A stretch of 64,000 nucleotides of DNA from Pandoraea terrigena (GCF_902459705.1 NZ_CABPRU010000002.1:558001-622000), one strand, 5' to 3'. Positions 1-9,737 are shown, counted from the first letter of the stretch. Notes: a model not told the origin generated them from the letters alone. Translations and numbers: made by a program.

Positions 1-27
1 GTTCAGCTCGGCAAAAAACGCAAGCAT
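1..27 (-). CDS. 5' end of a leftward gene cut by the window edge
   Basis: An ATG at 27-25 on the minus strand opens a frame reading MLAFFAELN before the window ends. A GAGGA sequence lies about 12 bases upstream. It would be transcribed in the same direction as sucD but from beyond the hairpin at 83-115. In related Burkholderiales a TerC-type membrane protein often follows sucD, and the hydrophobic start is compatible with that, but nine residues cannot establish identity. Confidence 0.3.
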
Positions 28-82
28 GGCGGGAATATCCTCAGGAACGAATGAATCGAATGACTTGGGAAATGCAACAGCA

Positions 83-115
83 AAAAAGGGAGCCCGATAT
101 TCCGGGCTCCCTTTT
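83..115. terminator. bidirectional intrinsic terminator downstream of sucD
   Basis: A GGGAGCCCG / CGGGCTCCC stem is flanked by an A-run on the left and a T-run on the right, so it can terminate transcription in either direction. It lies about 60 bases beyond the sucD stop codon and closes the sucCD transcription unit. Confidence 0.85.
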
Positions 116-174
116 TCCTGACCGATTGCACCGCCGCTGGTTCCAGCGGCGGAGATGCGGTCATCCCGCGCGAA

Positions 175-1056
175 TTACAGCGCAGCCTTGAGCAGACGGC
201 CCATTTCCGACGGATTACGGGTCACCTTGATACCGCAGGCGTCCATGATCTCCAGCTTGGCTTCGGCGGTATCGGCACCGCCCGAGATCAGCGCACCGGC
301 GTGGCCCATGCGCTTGCCCGGGGGCGCAGTCACGCCCGCGATGAAGCCGACGACCGGCTTCTTCATGTTGCCCTTGATCCACTCGGCGGCCGTCGCTTCG
401 TCCGGACCACCGATTTCACCGATCATGATCACGGCGTCCGTATCCGGATCGTCGTTGAACATCTGCATGACGTCGATGTGCTTCAGACCGTTGATCGGGT
501 CGCCACCGATACCGACGGCGGTCGACTGGCCCAGGCCCAGCGCGGTCAGTTGACCGACGGCTTCGTACGTCAGGGTACCCGAGCGCGACACCACGCCGAT
601 GCGACCCTTCTTGTGGATGTGACCCGGCATGATGCCGATCTTCAGTTCGTCCGGCGTGATCACGCCCGGGCAGTTCGGGCCGAGCAGCAAGGTCTTGCGA
701 CCTTCGCGACGCATACGGTCCTTCACTTCGATCATGTCACGAACGGGAATACCTTCCGTGATGCAGATCGCCAGGTCCAGGTCGGCTTCGACAGCTTCCC
801 AGATGGCGGCGGCAGCGCCTGCGGGCGGCACGTAGATCACCGACACGGTCGCGCCGGTCTGCGCCTTCGCGTCCTTGACCGAACCGAAAATGGGAATGCC
901 CTCGAAGTCTTCGCCAGCCTTCTTCGGGTTCACGCCAGCGACGAACGCGTTCTTGCCGTTCGCGTATTCACGGCACATGCGGGTATGGAACTGGCCGGTC
1001 TTGCCAGTGATACCTTGGGTGATGACCTTTGTATCTTTGTTGATCAGAATCGACAT
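175..1056 (-). CDS. sucD: succinyl-CoA synthetase alpha subunit
   Basis: Encodes the alpha subunit (293 residues) of the TCA-cycle enzyme that converts succinyl-CoA to succinate with nucleotide triphosphate formation. The N-terminal CoA-binding fold begins [12 protein letters not shown], and the phosphohistidine region [11 protein letters not shown] is present near residue 252. The start at 1056 is chosen because GAAGGAAATCAAGC lies just upstream and the product then has the normal family length; a longer open frame to 1113 adds a non-conserved tail. It follows sucC by 84 bases on the same strand and ends in front of a strong terminator, so the two subunits are surely co-expressed. Identification is secure. 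Confidence 0.97.
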   Translation of the reverse strand: MSILINKDTKVITQGITGKTGQFHTRMCREYANGKNAFVAGVNPKKAGEDFEGIPIFGSVKDAKAQTGATVSVIYVPPAGAAAAIWEAVEADLDLAICITEGIPVRDMIEVKDRMRREGRKTLLLGPNCPGVITPDELKIGIMPGHIHKKGRIGVVSRSGTLTYEAVGQLTALGLGQSTAVGIGGDPINGLKHIDVMQMFNDDPDTDAVIMIGEIGGPDEATAAEWIKGNMKKPVVGFIAGVTAPPGKRMGHAGALISGGADTAEAKLEIMDACGIKVTRNPSEMGRLLKAAL

Positions 1057-1140
1057 TGCTTGATTTCCTTCATCCGGTTGCCGGGCAGCGTTCGCCTCCC
1101 CCTTGGGGGCCACGCGCCGCTGCGGCTTCGACTGTTCTGG

Positions 1141-2307
1141 TTACTTGCCTGCGGCAGCCGCGACAACCTTCTGGGCAGCTTCTTCCATGCTGTCCGCAGA
1201 GATGATCGGCAGGCCCGATTCGGCGAGCATCTTCTTGCCCAGGTCCTCGTTCGTGCCCTTCATGCGCACGACCAGCGGCACCTTCAGCGAGACGGCCTTC
1301 GAGGCTGCGATCACGCCTTCGGCGATCACATCGCAACGCATGATGCCGCCGAAGATGTTGACCAGAATGGCGGTCAGGTTCGGGTTCTTCAGCATGATCT
1401 TGAACGCTTCGGTGACCTTCTCGGTCGTGGCGCCACCGCCCACGTCCAGGAAGTTCGCCGGCTCGCCGCCGAACAGCTTGATGGTGTCCATCGTGGCCAT
1501 GGCCAGGCCGGCACCGTTCACCAGGCAGCCGATGTTGCCGTCGAGCGAGATATAGGCCAGATCGAACTTCGAGGCTTCGACTTCTGCCGGATCTTCTTCG
1601 TCCAGATCGCGGTAAGCGACAATTTCCGGGTGACGGAACAGGGCGTTCGAATCGAAGTTGAACTTGGCGTCGAGCGCGGTGACCGTGCCGTTGCTGCTCA
1701 CGTTCAGCGGGTTGATTTCGGCCAGCGACGCATCGGTTTCCCAGAAGGCCTTGTACAGACCTTGCAGGATCGTGCGGGCTTGGGCGATCGAAGCGTCGGG
1801 AACACCGATCTTCTTGGCCAAGTCGTCGGCTTGCGCGTCGGTCAGACCGGTGGACGGCTCAACGATAACCTTGTGGATCAGTTCCGGGTGCTTTTCGGCG
1901 ACTTCTTCGATGTCCATGCCGCCTTCGCTCGAACCCATCAGCACGATCTTCTGCGAGATGCGGTCGACCACGAGGCTGACGTACAGTTCGTTCTTGATGT
2001 CGGCGCCTTCTTCGATCAGCAGGCGATTGACCTTTTGACCTTCCGGACCCGTCTGGTGCGTGACCAGTTGCATGCCGAGGATCTGGCTGGCGTATTCGCG
2101 CACTTGCTCGATCGACTTGGCAACCTTCACGCCGCCGCCCTTACCGCGACCACCTGCGTGGATCTGGGCCTTGACCACCCAAACCGGACCGCCGAGTTCC
2201 TCGGCTGCCTTCACGGCCTCGTCCACGGAAAACGCCGGAATGCCGCGGGGCACCGCGACTCCGAATTTCCGGAGGATTTCCTTGCCTTGATACTCATGAA
2301 TCTTCAT
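1141..2307 (-). CDS. sucC: succinyl-CoA synthetase beta subunit (ADP-forming type)
   Basis: The 388-residue beta subunit carries the nucleotide-binding ATP-grasp domain and the C-terminal CoA-ligase domain. It starts [17 protein letters not shown], typical of SucC, and contains the glycine-rich [12 protein letters not shown] segment of the ATP-grasp fold and the [12 protein letters not shown] segment near the C-terminus. The start has AAGAAGGGAATCACGC in front of it. Its ATG overlaps the stop of the upstream DUF2889 gene in an ATGA arrangement, suggesting translational coupling. It pairs with sucD downstream to form the alpha2beta2 or alpha-beta enzyme. Confidence 0.97.
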   Translation of the reverse strand: MKIHEYQGKEILRKFGVAVPRGIPAFSVDEAVKAAEELGGPVWVVKAQIHAGGRGKGGGVKVAKSIEQVREYASQILGMQLVTHQTGPEGQKVNRLLIEEGADIKNELYVSLVVDRISQKIVLMGSSEGGMDIEEVAEKHPELIHKVIVEPSTGLTDAQADDLAKKIGVPDASIAQARTILQGLYKAFWETDASLAEINPLNVSSNGTVTALDAKFNFDSNALFRHPEIVAYRDLDEEDPAEVEASKFDLAYISLDGNIGCLVNGAGLAMATMDTIKLFGGEPANFLDVGGGATTEKVTEAFKIMLKNPNLTAILVNIFGGIMRCDVIAEGVIAASKAVSLKVPLVVRMKGTNEDLGKKMLAESGLPIISADSMEEAAQKVVAAAAGK

Positions 2308-2990
2308 GCGTGATTCCCTTCTTGCTGAGTTGGAAGTTTGGGTTCGAGCTGGCGAGTCGAGTCACCATCGCGCACCGCTTCTGTCGTGGCGGGCGTCGTG
2401 GGCTCGTTCGCTCGATCGTTTGCGCGGCCGTTGAACCAGCGCGGGTAAAACCGGCGCACCGCCTCGCCATCAAACCGCAGGGCGTGACAATGTCCGAGTT
2501 GGAAAGGCGGCGCCGAAGCATCGGCCTCATTGGCGGCCTTGAGCGCCGTGTCGGGAGTGTGGATCACCTCGCCGGCGAAGGCCTGAATCGCTGCCGTGGG
2601 CAGGACACTGCAAAGCTCGGTCAGATGCGTACAACCCGCTGCGCCGCCGAGGCGCTCGCGCACCGCATGGCGGAAGCCGCGTCGCAGGTTAAGTCCGATC
2701 AATTGACGATAGTCTGGGCCGATCTGATCACAAATACCCGGATAGGGCACCCAGTCGGAGACGGCCTCGGCGTCATGCACCTCGAACTTTTCGTCGATCG
2801 TCAGGCGCAGCCATAGCGCATGAATCGGCGTGCCCTCCTTGCGAAGTCCCGTTGCCAATGCAAAATCCCGATCCTTGTGATCGGTTAGACAAGCTTCGAT
2901 GTCCCATAGGCCATCGTCGCGCGAAAACGCTTCAACAGCGATCGCACGGCGGTGACGCAGGGTACGAGAGACAGGCTCAGAGAGCGGCAT
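2304..2990 (-). CDS. DUF2889 domain protein
   Basis: A 228-residue soluble protein of the DUF2889 family, which is common in this position between recX and sucC in Burkholderiales and has no established function. It has no signal peptide or membrane segment. Conserved-looking parts are [33 protein letters not shown] and the [12 protein letters not shown]...[10 protein letters not shown] stretch, the latter containing Cys and His residues in a compact motif. The ATG at 2990 is preferred over the longer frame to 3077, because conserved sequence begins with [15 protein letters not shown]. Its TGA overlaps the sucC ATG by four bases, so it is probably in the sucCD transcript. Function unknown. 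Confidence 0.8.
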   Translation of the reverse strand: MPLSEPVSRTLRHRRAIAVEAFSRDDGLWDIEACLTDHKDRDFALATGLRKEGTPIHALWLRLTIDEKFEVHDAEAVSDWVPYPGICDQIGPDYRQLIGLNLRRGFRHAVRERLGGAAGCTHLTELCSVLPTAAIQAFAGEVIHTPDTALKAANEADASAPPFQLGHCHALRFDGEAVRRFYPRWFNGRANDRANEPTTPATTEAVRDGDSTRQLEPKLPTQQEGNHA

Positions 2991-3299
2991 GCGAGAGTGT
3001 GCAATGCATGAACGCGGAAAGATCTGAATTCTAGCATAGGCGGCGAGGGGGTCTGCCGCAGCGCAACAGACGCCCACCGCATAAGGTCGAATAACCCGAC
3101 CCGTCGGTCGGTTTATTGAAATTCAGAGAGCGATGGACGTATGGTGCAGCGCCGTATCGCGATAACTGTGGCATGACGCGTCACGCGAGTTGCCTCGTCA
3201 TGTCACACCAGCATTCATGCGGGTTGCGAGTCCATGGTCGCCGCCGGCACTTCCCCGATGAATGGCGCGACATCCATCAGGAAAGTGATGAAAAACGCG
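2991..3299. other. gene-free stretch between recX and the DUF2889-sucCD unit
   Basis: About 310 bases with no credible gene on either strand. It should hold the leftward promoter for the DUF2889-sucCD operon. I note CCCGTCGGTCGGTTTATTG near 3099-3117 and a perfect ten-base palindrome TGACGCGTCA at 3174-3183, but no clear promoter pair or terminator. Confidence 0.5.
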
Positions 3300-3845
3300 T
3301 CAAAAGTCATCCAGGTATTCATCGGTACCCCGCACGATTTTGCTGATAACGGTACGCGAGAAACCGCGCGAGGCAAGAAATCGCATCTGCTTGGCACGCG
3401 CCTCGGGCGTCGTGGCAACTTCGCCGAACTTCTTCTGCCATACGGCACGGGCACGGGCGAGTTCCGTTTCGCGCAGTTGTGTCGCGAGCGCCGTCACGGT
3501 GTCGGCATCGACCTGATGCTGCTTGAGTTCGTTGACGATGCGCGTCGTCCCCATGCGTGAGGCACGCCGATGCACGATGCTTTGCGCAAACCGTTCGTTG
3601 GACAGCCAACGCTCCTGCTCAAGACTGTCGAGCACGCGATCGAGCGCCTCGGGATCGTCGGCGTCGGCAAAGGGTACCAGTTTGCGACGAAGTTCGGTCC
3701 GGCTGTATTCGCGACGCGCAAGATAAGACAGCGCGCGCGCCTTCAGGCTCAGCACGGGTTTGCGCGACGGCTTGGCCGCAACGGCCTCGTCGCCCGGCGG
3801 AGGCAGCGGCGCGTTCGAATCTCGGGGAGGACGGCGCATGATCAT
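3300..3845 (-). CDS. recX: RecX, regulator of RecA
   Basis: A 181-residue helical-repeat protein. RecX binds and modulates RecA filaments, inhibiting recombinase activity. After a basic, proline-rich tail of about 30 residues, the sequence shows the RecX three-helix repeats: SLKARALSYLARREYSRTELRRKL, then a repeat around SNERFAQSIVHRRASRMGTTRI, and a C-terminal ASRGFSRTVISKIV segment. It lies 100 bases downstream of recA on the same strand, separated by a strong terminator hairpin, so recX is presumably expressed by limited readthrough, as in other bacteria. The exact start (3845 or the ATG six bases in) is uncertain, as neither has a good ribosome site. Confidence 0.92.
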   Translation of the reverse strand: MIMRRPPRDSNAPLPPPGDEAVAAKPSRKPVLSLKARALSYLARREYSRTELRRKLVPFADADDPEALDRVLDSLEQERWLSNERFAQSIVHRRASRMGTTRIVNELKQHQVDADTVTALATQLRETELARARAVWQKKFGEVATTPEARAKQMRFLASRGFSRTVISKIVRGTDEYLDDF

Positions 3846-3877
3846 GACGTCATCGTGGTGCTCTCAAAGCGGGGGCC

Positions 3878-3923
3878 GGAAAACAAAAACGGCAACGCGG
3901 CGCCGACAGGCGTCGCGTTGCCG
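3878..3923 (-). terminator. recA terminator between recA and recX
   Basis: On the minus strand a perfect ten-base-pair stem (CGGCAACGCG / CGCGTTGCCG, + strand 3890-3899 and 3914-3923) is followed by TTTTTGTTTT. It lies 22 bases beyond the recA stop, so most transcripts should end here, leaving low-level readthrough into recX. Confidence 0.88.
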
Positions 3924-3945
3924 CTCCGGGACAGGTGGAAGGCCC

Positions 3946-5007
3946 TTAGACCTCGTCTGCTTCGACTTCGCCGGTCTCGTTGATGGCCGTGACGCCGAGC
4001 GATGCGCGCACCTTGTTCTCGATCTCGTGGGCGATATCCGGATTTTCGCGCAGGAACTCACGCGCGTTGTCCTTGCCTTGACCGATCTTCTCGCCGTTGT
4101 AGCTGTACCAGGCGCCGGCCTTCTCGACGATCTTCGCGTTCACGCCCAGATCGATGATTTCGCCTTCGCGCGAGATCCCCTGACCGTAAAGGATGTCGAA
4201 AATCGCTTCGCGGAACGGCGGCGACACCTTGTTCTTGACGACCTTGACGCGGGTCTCGTTGCCGACAACCTCGTCACCCTTCTTGATCGAACCGATTCGG
4301 CGAATGTCCAGGCGCACCGACGAATAGAACTTCAGCGCGTTACCCCCCGTCGTCGTTTCCGGGTTGCCGAACATCACGCCGATCTTCATCCGGATCTGGT
4401 TGATGAAGATCACCGTGCAGTTCGTGCGCTTGATCGTGCCGGTCAGCTTACGCAGGGCCTGGGACATCAGGCGCGCCTGCAGCCCCGGCAGCGAGTCGCC
4501 CATTTCCCCTTCGATTTCGGCCTTCGGCACGAGCGCCGCCACCGAGTCGATAACGATGAGGTCGATCGACCCCGAGCGCACCAGCGCGTCGGCGATTTCC
4601 AGCGCCTGTTCGCCCGTGTCCGGCTGCGAAATCAGCAGCTCCGGCACCGAAACGCCCAGTTTGTTGGCGTACCCGACATCGAGGGCGTGCTCGGCATCGA
4701 TAAACGCGCAGGTGCCACCGACCTTCTGCATTTCCGCCACGACTTGCAGCGTAAGCGTGGTCTTGCCCGATGATTCCGGGCCGTAGATTTCAATGACACG
4801 GCCGCGCGGCAGGCCACCCACGCCAAGCGCGATGTCCAGGCCCAGCGAGCCGGTCGAGACGACCTGGATGTCTGCTTCGACCTCGCTGTCGCCCAGACGC
4901 ATGATCGAGCCCTTGCCGAATTGCTTCTCGATCTGCGCGAGGGCGGCGGCCAGCGCCTTGCCTTTCTCGGCCGACAGATTGGCAGACCCTTTCTTGCTTT
5001 CTTCCAT
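3946..5007 (-). CDS. recA: recombinase A
   Basis: The 353-residue RecA recombinase carries out homologous strand exchange and activates LexA self-cleavage. Visible are the Walker A motif GPESSGKT at residues 76-83, the Walker B region [10 protein letters not shown], the MAW signature-like segment [14 protein letters not shown] with loop L2 around [15 protein letters not shown], and an acidic C-terminus. The start [10 protein letters not shown] at 5007 is preferred over the frame open to 5091, since 5007 has AAAGGACGATTC upstream and fits family length. An SOS box and promoter lie 56-84 bases upstream. It diverges from the response-regulator gene. Confidence 0.98.
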   Translation of the reverse strand: MEESKKGSANLSAEKGKALAAALAQIEKQFGKGSIMRLGDSEVEADIQVVSTGSLGLDIALGVGGLPRGRVIEIYGPESSGKTTLTLQVVAEMQKVGGTCAFIDAEHALDVGYANKLGVSVPELLISQPDTGEQALEIADALVRSGSIDLIVIDSVAALVPKAEIEGEMGDSLPGLQARLMSQALRKLTGTIKRTNCTVIFINQIRMKIGVMFGNPETTTGGNALKFYSSVRLDIRRIGSIKKGDEVVGNETRVKVVKNKVSPPFREAIFDILYGQGISREGEIIDLGVNAKIVEKAGAWYSYNGEKIGQGKDNAREFLRENPDIAHEIENKVRASLGVTAINETGEVEADEV

Positions 5008-5062
5008 GAATCGTCCTTTGATATGATGAGCGAGACGGCTCGAGTGAGGCGTGAATGCTGGT

Positions 5063-5091
5063 ACTGTATAAAAAACCAGTGCTCTTTGCAA
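5063..5091 (-). promoter_or_regulatory. recA promoter with overlapping LexA (SOS) box
   Basis: On the minus strand TTGCAA (5091-5086) and TACAGT (5068-5063) are separated by 17 bases, a good sigma-70 spacing. A LexA-type box CTGGTTTTTTATACAG occupies 5064-5079; it keeps the CTG-N10-CAG core, with a G for T change in one half-site. LexA bound here would cover the spacer and the -10 hexamer. Confidence 0.85.
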
Positions 5092-5209
5092 GTGCCTGTT
5101 GTCCGAAAGCGCCGAAACGACAAAAAAAGCCGCGAATCACGCGCCGCAACATCACAGGAGACACACCGCAGCCGTCAGGCGACGGTGCCTCAACAAGCCT
5201 ATCACGCCC

Positions 5210-5899
5210 ATGCGAATTCTCATCGCAGAGGATGACAGCATTCTGGCCGACGCCCTGACCCGCTCGCTGCGCCAGGGGGGCTACGCCGTCGATCACGTCA
5301 AGACAGGACTCGAAGCCGATTCCGCGCTCTGCGCCCAGACGTTCGACCTGCTGATTCTCGACCTCGGTCTGCCCCGCCTGCCCGGTCACGAAGTCCTGCG
5401 CCGGTTGCGCGCGCGCAATTCCCATCTGCCCGTGCTGATCCTGACCGCCTCCGATAGCGTCGACGCCCGCGTCAAGGGGCTCGATCTCGGCGCCGACGAC
5501 TATATGGCCAAGCCTTTCGCACTGGCCGAACTCGAAGCGCGCGTGCGGGCGTTGACCCGGCGCGGCGCGGGCGGCGGCTCGACGGTCATCCGTCACGGCC
5601 CGCTCAGCTTTGACCAGGTCGGGCGCACCGCCTATATCAATGAGCAGATGCTCGACCTGTCCGCCCGTGAGCTCGAATTGCTCGAAGTCCTGCTGCTGCG
5701 CACGGGCCGGCTTGTCTCCAAGGAGCAACTCGTCGACCACCTGTGCGGCTGGGGCGAAGAGGTCAGCAACAACGCCATCGAGGTGTACATGCACCGGCTG
5801 CGCAAGAAAATCGAGCCGAGCGGTGTACGCATCGCCACGATCCGCGGGTTGGGGTATTGTCTGGAGAAGCCGGCCGCCGCGCCTGCCAATGCGGCATAG
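5210..5899 (+). CDS. OmpR/PhoB-family response regulator
   Basis: A 229-residue DNA-binding response regulator. The receiver domain has the acidic pair EDD (residues 7-9), the phospho-acceptor Asp51 in LILDLGLP, Thr79 in LILTAS, and Lys101 in YMAKPF. The C-terminal winged helix ends with the typical NAIEVYMHRLRKKIEP...IRGLGYCL segment. The start at ATG 5210 begins MRILIAEDDS; the frame is open further upstream but that region has the recA promoter. A TctD/QseB-type regulator is likely given the kinase that follows 50 bases downstream. It may control the MHS transporter after the kinase. The target genes cannot be read from sequence. Confidence 0.93.
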   Translation: MRILIAEDDSILADALTRSLRQGGYAVDHVKTGLEADSALCAQTFDLLILDLGLPRLPGHEVLRRLRARNSHLPVLILTASDSVDARVKGLDLGADDYMAKPFALAELEARVRALTRRGAGGGSTVIRHGPLSFDQVGRTAYINEQMLDLSARELELLEVLLLRTGRLVSKEQLVDHLCGWGEEVSNNAIEVYMHRLRKKIEPSGVRIATIRGLGYCLEKPAAAPANAA

Positions 5900-5949
5900 T
5901 CTGCCGAGCACGGCCCCGGCCGTCCCAGCCTCTTTAGCCTTCCCGCCCG

Positions 5950-7611
5950 ATGCGTCTGAGCTTTCGCCACCATCATCGCGCCACGCCAGCGGACTCGGAC
6001 GCGTCGTCGGGCTCGTCCTCGTCGCCCGAGGGTCCGTCCTCACGACGCGACACCGTTTTGCCCTCCCACACCGACGATCCGCTTGACCGGTTCGATCGCT
6101 TCGATCGGTTCGACCCTTACGCCGATCCCTTCGTACGCCCCGGTTTCGGCGCGCCGCTCGAGCACGAGGCCGAACCGCCGCCGCGCTCGCTCTTCGGCGA
6201 AATCCTCGACTGGATGCTCGCGCCGCTGCTGCTGCTCTGGCCGATGAGCATTGCCGTGACATATCTTGTCGCGAAATCGATCGCCAACGGCCCGTTCGAC
6301 CGGGCGCTCGAGACCAACACTTACGTCCTTGCCCAGCAAGTCCATTCGGATCGCGGCCAGGTCACACTCACGCTGCCCATGCCCGCGCGTGATCTGCTGC
6401 ACGCCGACGCCACCGACAACGTCTACTTCCAGGTACTCGGGGCGAAGGGCGAGCTGGTCGGCGGCACAGCCGACTTGCCGCTGCCGCACGAAGACGATCG
6501 TCCGCCACCAGGCGTTGTCCAGTTTCGCGACGAGACCGTGGGCGGCAACGACATCCGCGTCGCGTTTACCTACGTGGACTTGCCGCACATGACGCCCGCC
6601 GGCAGCATGGCACTCGTGCAGGTCGCCGAGACGCTCGACAAACGTAGCCAACTGGCGAACGAAATCATCAAGGGCGTGATTCTGCCGCAGTTCGTGATCC
6701 TGCCGCTGGCCATCGTGCTCGTGTGGTTCGGCCTGTCGCGCGGCCTTGCGCCGCTGCATGCGTTGCAGGAACACATCCGCGCCCGGCGTCCCGACGATCT
6801 GTCGCCGCTGGAAGCGCGTCAGGCCCCGCCGGAGATTGCGCCGCTCGTGGGTTCGCTGAACGATCTGCTGGGCCGACTGGAGCAGAACATGAAGCTTCAG
6901 CAGCGATTCATTGCCGACGCCGCCCATCAACTCAAGACGCCGCTCGCGGGGCTGCGCATGCAGGCCGAACTCGCCTTGCGCCAGACGTCGCCAGACGAAT
7001 TACGCCGCTCGCTGTCGCAGATCGCCGTGAGTTCCGAGCAGGCGGCGCGTCTCGTCAACCAGTTGCTGGCGTTGGCCCGTGCGGAGAACAGCGCGAACGA
7101 CGCGGGCGCCTTCACACCGGTCAATCTCAGCGTGCTTGCCCGTAGCGCCATGCAGGACTGGTTCCAGGCCGCGTTCGCCAAGCGGATCGACCTCGGTTTC
7201 GAGGAGCCGCCGTTTCCAGTGTATCTGTCGGGGCAGCCGGTGATGCTTCGCGAGTTGCTCAACAATCTGATCGATAACGCGATCCGTTATACGCCAGCGG
7301 GCGGCAAGGTGACGGTGCGTTTGCGACATGAGGCGTCCGATGGCTTCATTCATCTGGAAGTCGAAGATACGGGACAGGGCATTCCGGCATCGGAGCGCCC
7401 TCGGGTGTTCGAGCGCTTTTATCGCATTCTCGGCAGCGACAGCGACGGCAGTGGCCTTGGCCTGGCCATCGTGCGCGAGATCGTGCAGATCCATCGCGGC
7501 GATGTAAGCGTGCTCGACCATGTCGACGCGCAGCACCCCGAAGCAACGGGCACCCTCATTCGTGTCACGTTCCCCCTCGCCGACGCGCCTATCGAAAACC
7601 CGCATGCGTGA
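5950..7611 (+). CDS. sensor histidine kinase, TctE/QseC type
   Basis: A 553-residue inner-membrane kinase that should phosphorylate the preceding regulator. It has a long cytoplasmic N-terminus of about 85 residues, TM1 (about 88-108), a periplasmic sensor of about 130 residues of the 2CSK_N type, TM2 (about 243-262), then the phospho-acceptor His326 in DAAHQLKTPL. The ATPase domain shows the N box NNLIDNAIRYTP (438-449), the G1 box DTGQGIP (473-479), the F box ERFYR and the G2 box GSGLGLAIV (500-508). Unusually, the N-terminal extension is Ser-rich and contains a DRFDRFDRFD repeat (46-55). No start with a strong ribosome site is seen. A later in-frame start cannot be excluded. Confidence 0.93.
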   Translation: MRLSFRHHHRATPADSDASSGSSSSPEGPSSRRDTVLPSHTDDPLDRFDRFDRFDPYADPFVRPGFGAPLEHEAEPPPRSLFGEILDWMLAPLLLLWPMSIAVTYLVAKSIANGPFDRALETNTYVLAQQVHSDRGQVTLTLPMPARDLLHADATDNVYFQVLGAKGELVGGTADLPLPHEDDRPPPGVVQFRDETVGGNDIRVAFTYVDLPHMTPAGSMALVQVAETLDKRSQLANEIIKGVILPQFVILPLAIVLVWFGLSRGLAPLHALQEHIRARRPDDLSPLEARQAPPEIAPLVGSLNDLLGRLEQNMKLQQRFIADAAHQLKTPLAGLRMQAELALRQTSPDELRRSLSQIAVSSEQAARLVNQLLALARAENSANDAGAFTPVNLSVLARSAMQDWFQAAFAKRIDLGFEEPPFPVYLSGQPVMLRELLNNLIDNAIRYTPAGGKVTVRLRHEASDGFIHLEVEDTGQGIPASERPRVFERFYRILGSDSDGSGLGLAIVREIVQIHRGDVSVLDHVDAQHPEATGTLIRVTFPLADAPIENPHA

Positions 7612-7782
7612 CGAAATCACGCGAAATACGTTCAATTCCAGGCCAAAGTCGAGGGTAAATCCCTAGCAGCGTAAGCTACCAGTCAGTTTGGCGTCAGACG
7701 TCGGTAAGGTTGTCCTCCAATAATCAGTTGCAGCGGCCCGGGCAAGACCCAGGGGCGTGCTTACATTACAGGAGACAACCGC

Positions 7783-9441
7783 ATGGCTACTACAACGACA
7801 GCCACCTCCCATGCGCCGATGACCGCCGAAGAAAGGAAGGTCATCTTCGCGTCGTCGCTGGGCACGGTGTTCGAGTGGTACGACTTCTACCTGGCCGGGT
7901 CGTTGGCCGTTTTCATCAGCCGGCAATTCTTCTCGGGCATCAACCCGACGGCGGCTTTCATCTTCACGTTGCTGTCGTTCGCGGCGGGTTTCGCGGTGCG
8001 TCCGTTCGGCGCCATCGTGTTCGGCCGCATCGGCGACCTGGTCGGTCGCAAGTACACGTTCCTGGTGACCATTACGCTGATGGGTCTGTCGACGCTGGTT
8101 GTCGGTCTGCTGCCGGGCTACGCGTCGTGGGGGATCGCCGCGCCGGTGATCTTCATCGCCATGCGTTTGCTGCAGGGCCTGGCCCTCGGCGGGGAATACG
8201 GCGGTGCCGCCACGTACGTTGCCGAACACGCACCGCATGGCCGTCGCGGCTTCTACACGTCGTGGATTCAGACGACCGCCACGCTGGGTCTTTTCCTCTC
8301 GCTGCTGGTGATTCTCGGCACCCGCACGCTGATCGGTGAAGAGGCGTTTGCCAATTGGGGCTGGCGCGTGCCGTTCGTACTGTCGCTCGTGCTGCTGCTG
8401 GTTTCACTGTGGATCCGCATGCAACTGAGCGAGTCGCCGGCATTCCAGCGCATGAAGGCCGAAGGCAAGGCATCGAAGGCGCCGCTCAAGGAGTCGTTCG
8501 GTGAGTGGAAGAACCTGAAGATCGTGATCGTGGCGCTTGTCGGCCTGACGGCCGGTCAGGCGGTTGTGTGGTATACGGGCCAGTTCTATGCCCTGTTCTT
8601 CATGACGCAAGTGCTGAAGGTCGACGGCAATACCGCGAACATCATGATCGCGCTGGCCCTGCTCATTGGTAGCCCGTTCTTCGTGTTCTTCGGCGCGCTG
8701 TCGGACAAGATCGGGCGCAAGCCGATCATCATGGGGGGTTGCCTGATCGCGGCGCTGCTGTACTTCCCGATCTTCAAGGCACTCACGCACTATGCCAACC
8801 CGGCCCTGGAAGCGGCAACGGCTCGCTCGCCGATCACGGTGATCGCCGATCCGAACGAGTGCTCGTTCCAGTTCAACCCGGTGGGCACGTCGAAGTTCAC
8901 GAGTTCGTGCGACATCGCCAAGAGCTATCTGTCTCGCGCCGGCCTGAACTATCAGAACGAAACTGCGCCGGCGGGCACGATGACCACGGTGAAGATCGGC
9001 GACAAGGTGATTCCGTCGGTCGACGGCAAGGCGGCCGATGCGAAGGACAAGACTGCGGCATTCGCGGCCGACATGTCCGCCACGCTCAAGGCCGACGGCT
9101 ATCCACCGAAGGCTGATCCGGCGCAGATGAACAAGCCGATGGTCGTGGTGTTGCTCACGATTCTGGTGATCTTCGTAACGATGGTGTACGGGCCGATTGC
9201 GGCGATGCTGGTGGAAATGTTCCCGACGCGCATTCGCTACACATCGATGTCGCTGCCGTATCACATCGGTAACGGCTGGTTCGGGGGCTTCCTGCCGGCC
9301 ACGGCGTTCGCGATCGTGGCCGCTAAGGGCGACATCTACTCCGGCCTGTGGTACCCGATCGTCATCGCCCTCCTGACGTTTGTCATCGGTATGCTGTTCA
9401 TCAAGGAAACCAAGGACGTCGACATCTACGCCAACGACTGA
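7783..9441 (+). CDS. MHS-family MFS transporter with a large periplasmic insert
   Basis: A 552-residue proton-coupled metabolite transporter of the MHS (ProP/ShiA-like) branch of the major facilitator superfamily. The N-terminal half has the family signatures GTVFEWYDFYLAGS, GRIGDLVGRKYTF and RLLQGLALGGEYGGAA; the second half has GALSDKIGRKPIIMGG. Between residues about 334 and 448 an extra segment of roughly 115 polar residues, with two cysteines (ECSF and SSCD), interrupts the helices of the C-terminal bundle and should face the periplasm. A GGAGACAACCGC ribosome site precedes the ATG. A two-component system sits upstream and a strong terminator downstream. Substrate unknown; a carboxylate or osmolyte is plausible. 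Confidence 0.9.
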   Translation: MATTTTATSHAPMTAEERKVIFASSLGTVFEWYDFYLAGSLAVFISRQFFSGINPTAAFIFTLLSFAAGFAVRPFGAIVFGRIGDLVGRKYTFLVTITLMGLSTLVVGLLPGYASWGIAAPVIFIAMRLLQGLALGGEYGGAATYVAEHAPHGRRGFYTSWIQTTATLGLFLSLLVILGTRTLIGEEAFANWGWRVPFVLSLVLLLVSLWIRMQLSESPAFQRMKAEGKASKAPLKESFGEWKNLKIVIVALVGLTAGQAVVWYTGQFYALFFMTQVLKVDGNTANIMIALALLIGSPFFVFFGALSDKIGRKPIIMGGCLIAALLYFPIFKALTHYANPALEAATARSPITVIADPNECSFQFNPVGTSKFTSSCDIAKSYLSRAGLNYQNETAPAGTMTTVKIGDKVIPSVDGKAADAKDKTAAFAADMSATLKADGYPPKADPAQMNKPMVVVLLTILVIFVTMVYGPIAAMLVEMFPTRIRYTSMSLPYHIGNGWFGGFLPATAFAIVAAKGDIYSGLWYPIVIALLTFVIGMLFIKETKDVDIYAND

Positions 9442-9470
9442 TGGGGTGACCTGCCGGACAGGTTGAATGG

Positions 9471-9512
9471 AAACGACAACGCCGGGGCCTTCGGGTCCCG
9501 GCGTTGTCGTTT
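9471..9512 (+). terminator. terminator of the MHS transporter gene
   Basis: A near-perfect 16-base-pair stem (AAACGACAACGCCGGG against CCCGGCGTTGTCGTTT) with a small loop lies 30 bases after the stop codon. It ends in TTT and is symmetric enough to act on both strands. Confidence 0.8.
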
Positions 9513-9581
9513 CTGGAACCCGGCCGGCGAGGTTGGACGAGCGACAGCGGCATCTTTTTTGCGATACCCCGCAAAAACATA

Positions 9582-9610
9582 TTGACAGCCCTAGGGGGCC
9601 TACCTATAAT
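9582..9610 (+). promoter_or_regulatory. consensus sigma-70 promoter of the tRNA gene
   Basis: TTGACA at 9582-9587 and TATAAT at 9605-9610 are separated by exactly 17 bases. Both hexamers match the sigma-70 consensus without a mismatch, as expected for a stable-RNA gene. The tRNA 5' end lies 12 bases after the -10 hexamer. The GC-rich run CTAGGGGGCC fills the spacer. Confidence 0.92.
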
Positions 9611-9621
9611 CTTTCTTCTAC

Positions 9622-9698
<77 letters not shown>

Positions 9699-9707
9699 AA
9701 TTTAAAG

Positions 9708-9737
9708 CGGCTCCCAGCGATGGGAGCCGTTTTTTTT
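9708..9737 (+). terminator. tRNA terminator
   Basis: The stem CGGCTCCC / GGGAGCCG closes over AGCGAT and is followed by eight T residues, ten bases after the CCA end of the tRNA. Confidence 0.9.

Noticed and set aside
301-2313. A 670-codon plus-strand frame opposite sucC and sucD
   Set aside because: It is an antisense mirror of two certain genes, produced by G/C-rich third positions. Its His/Arg/Asp-rich translation has no fold-like pattern.
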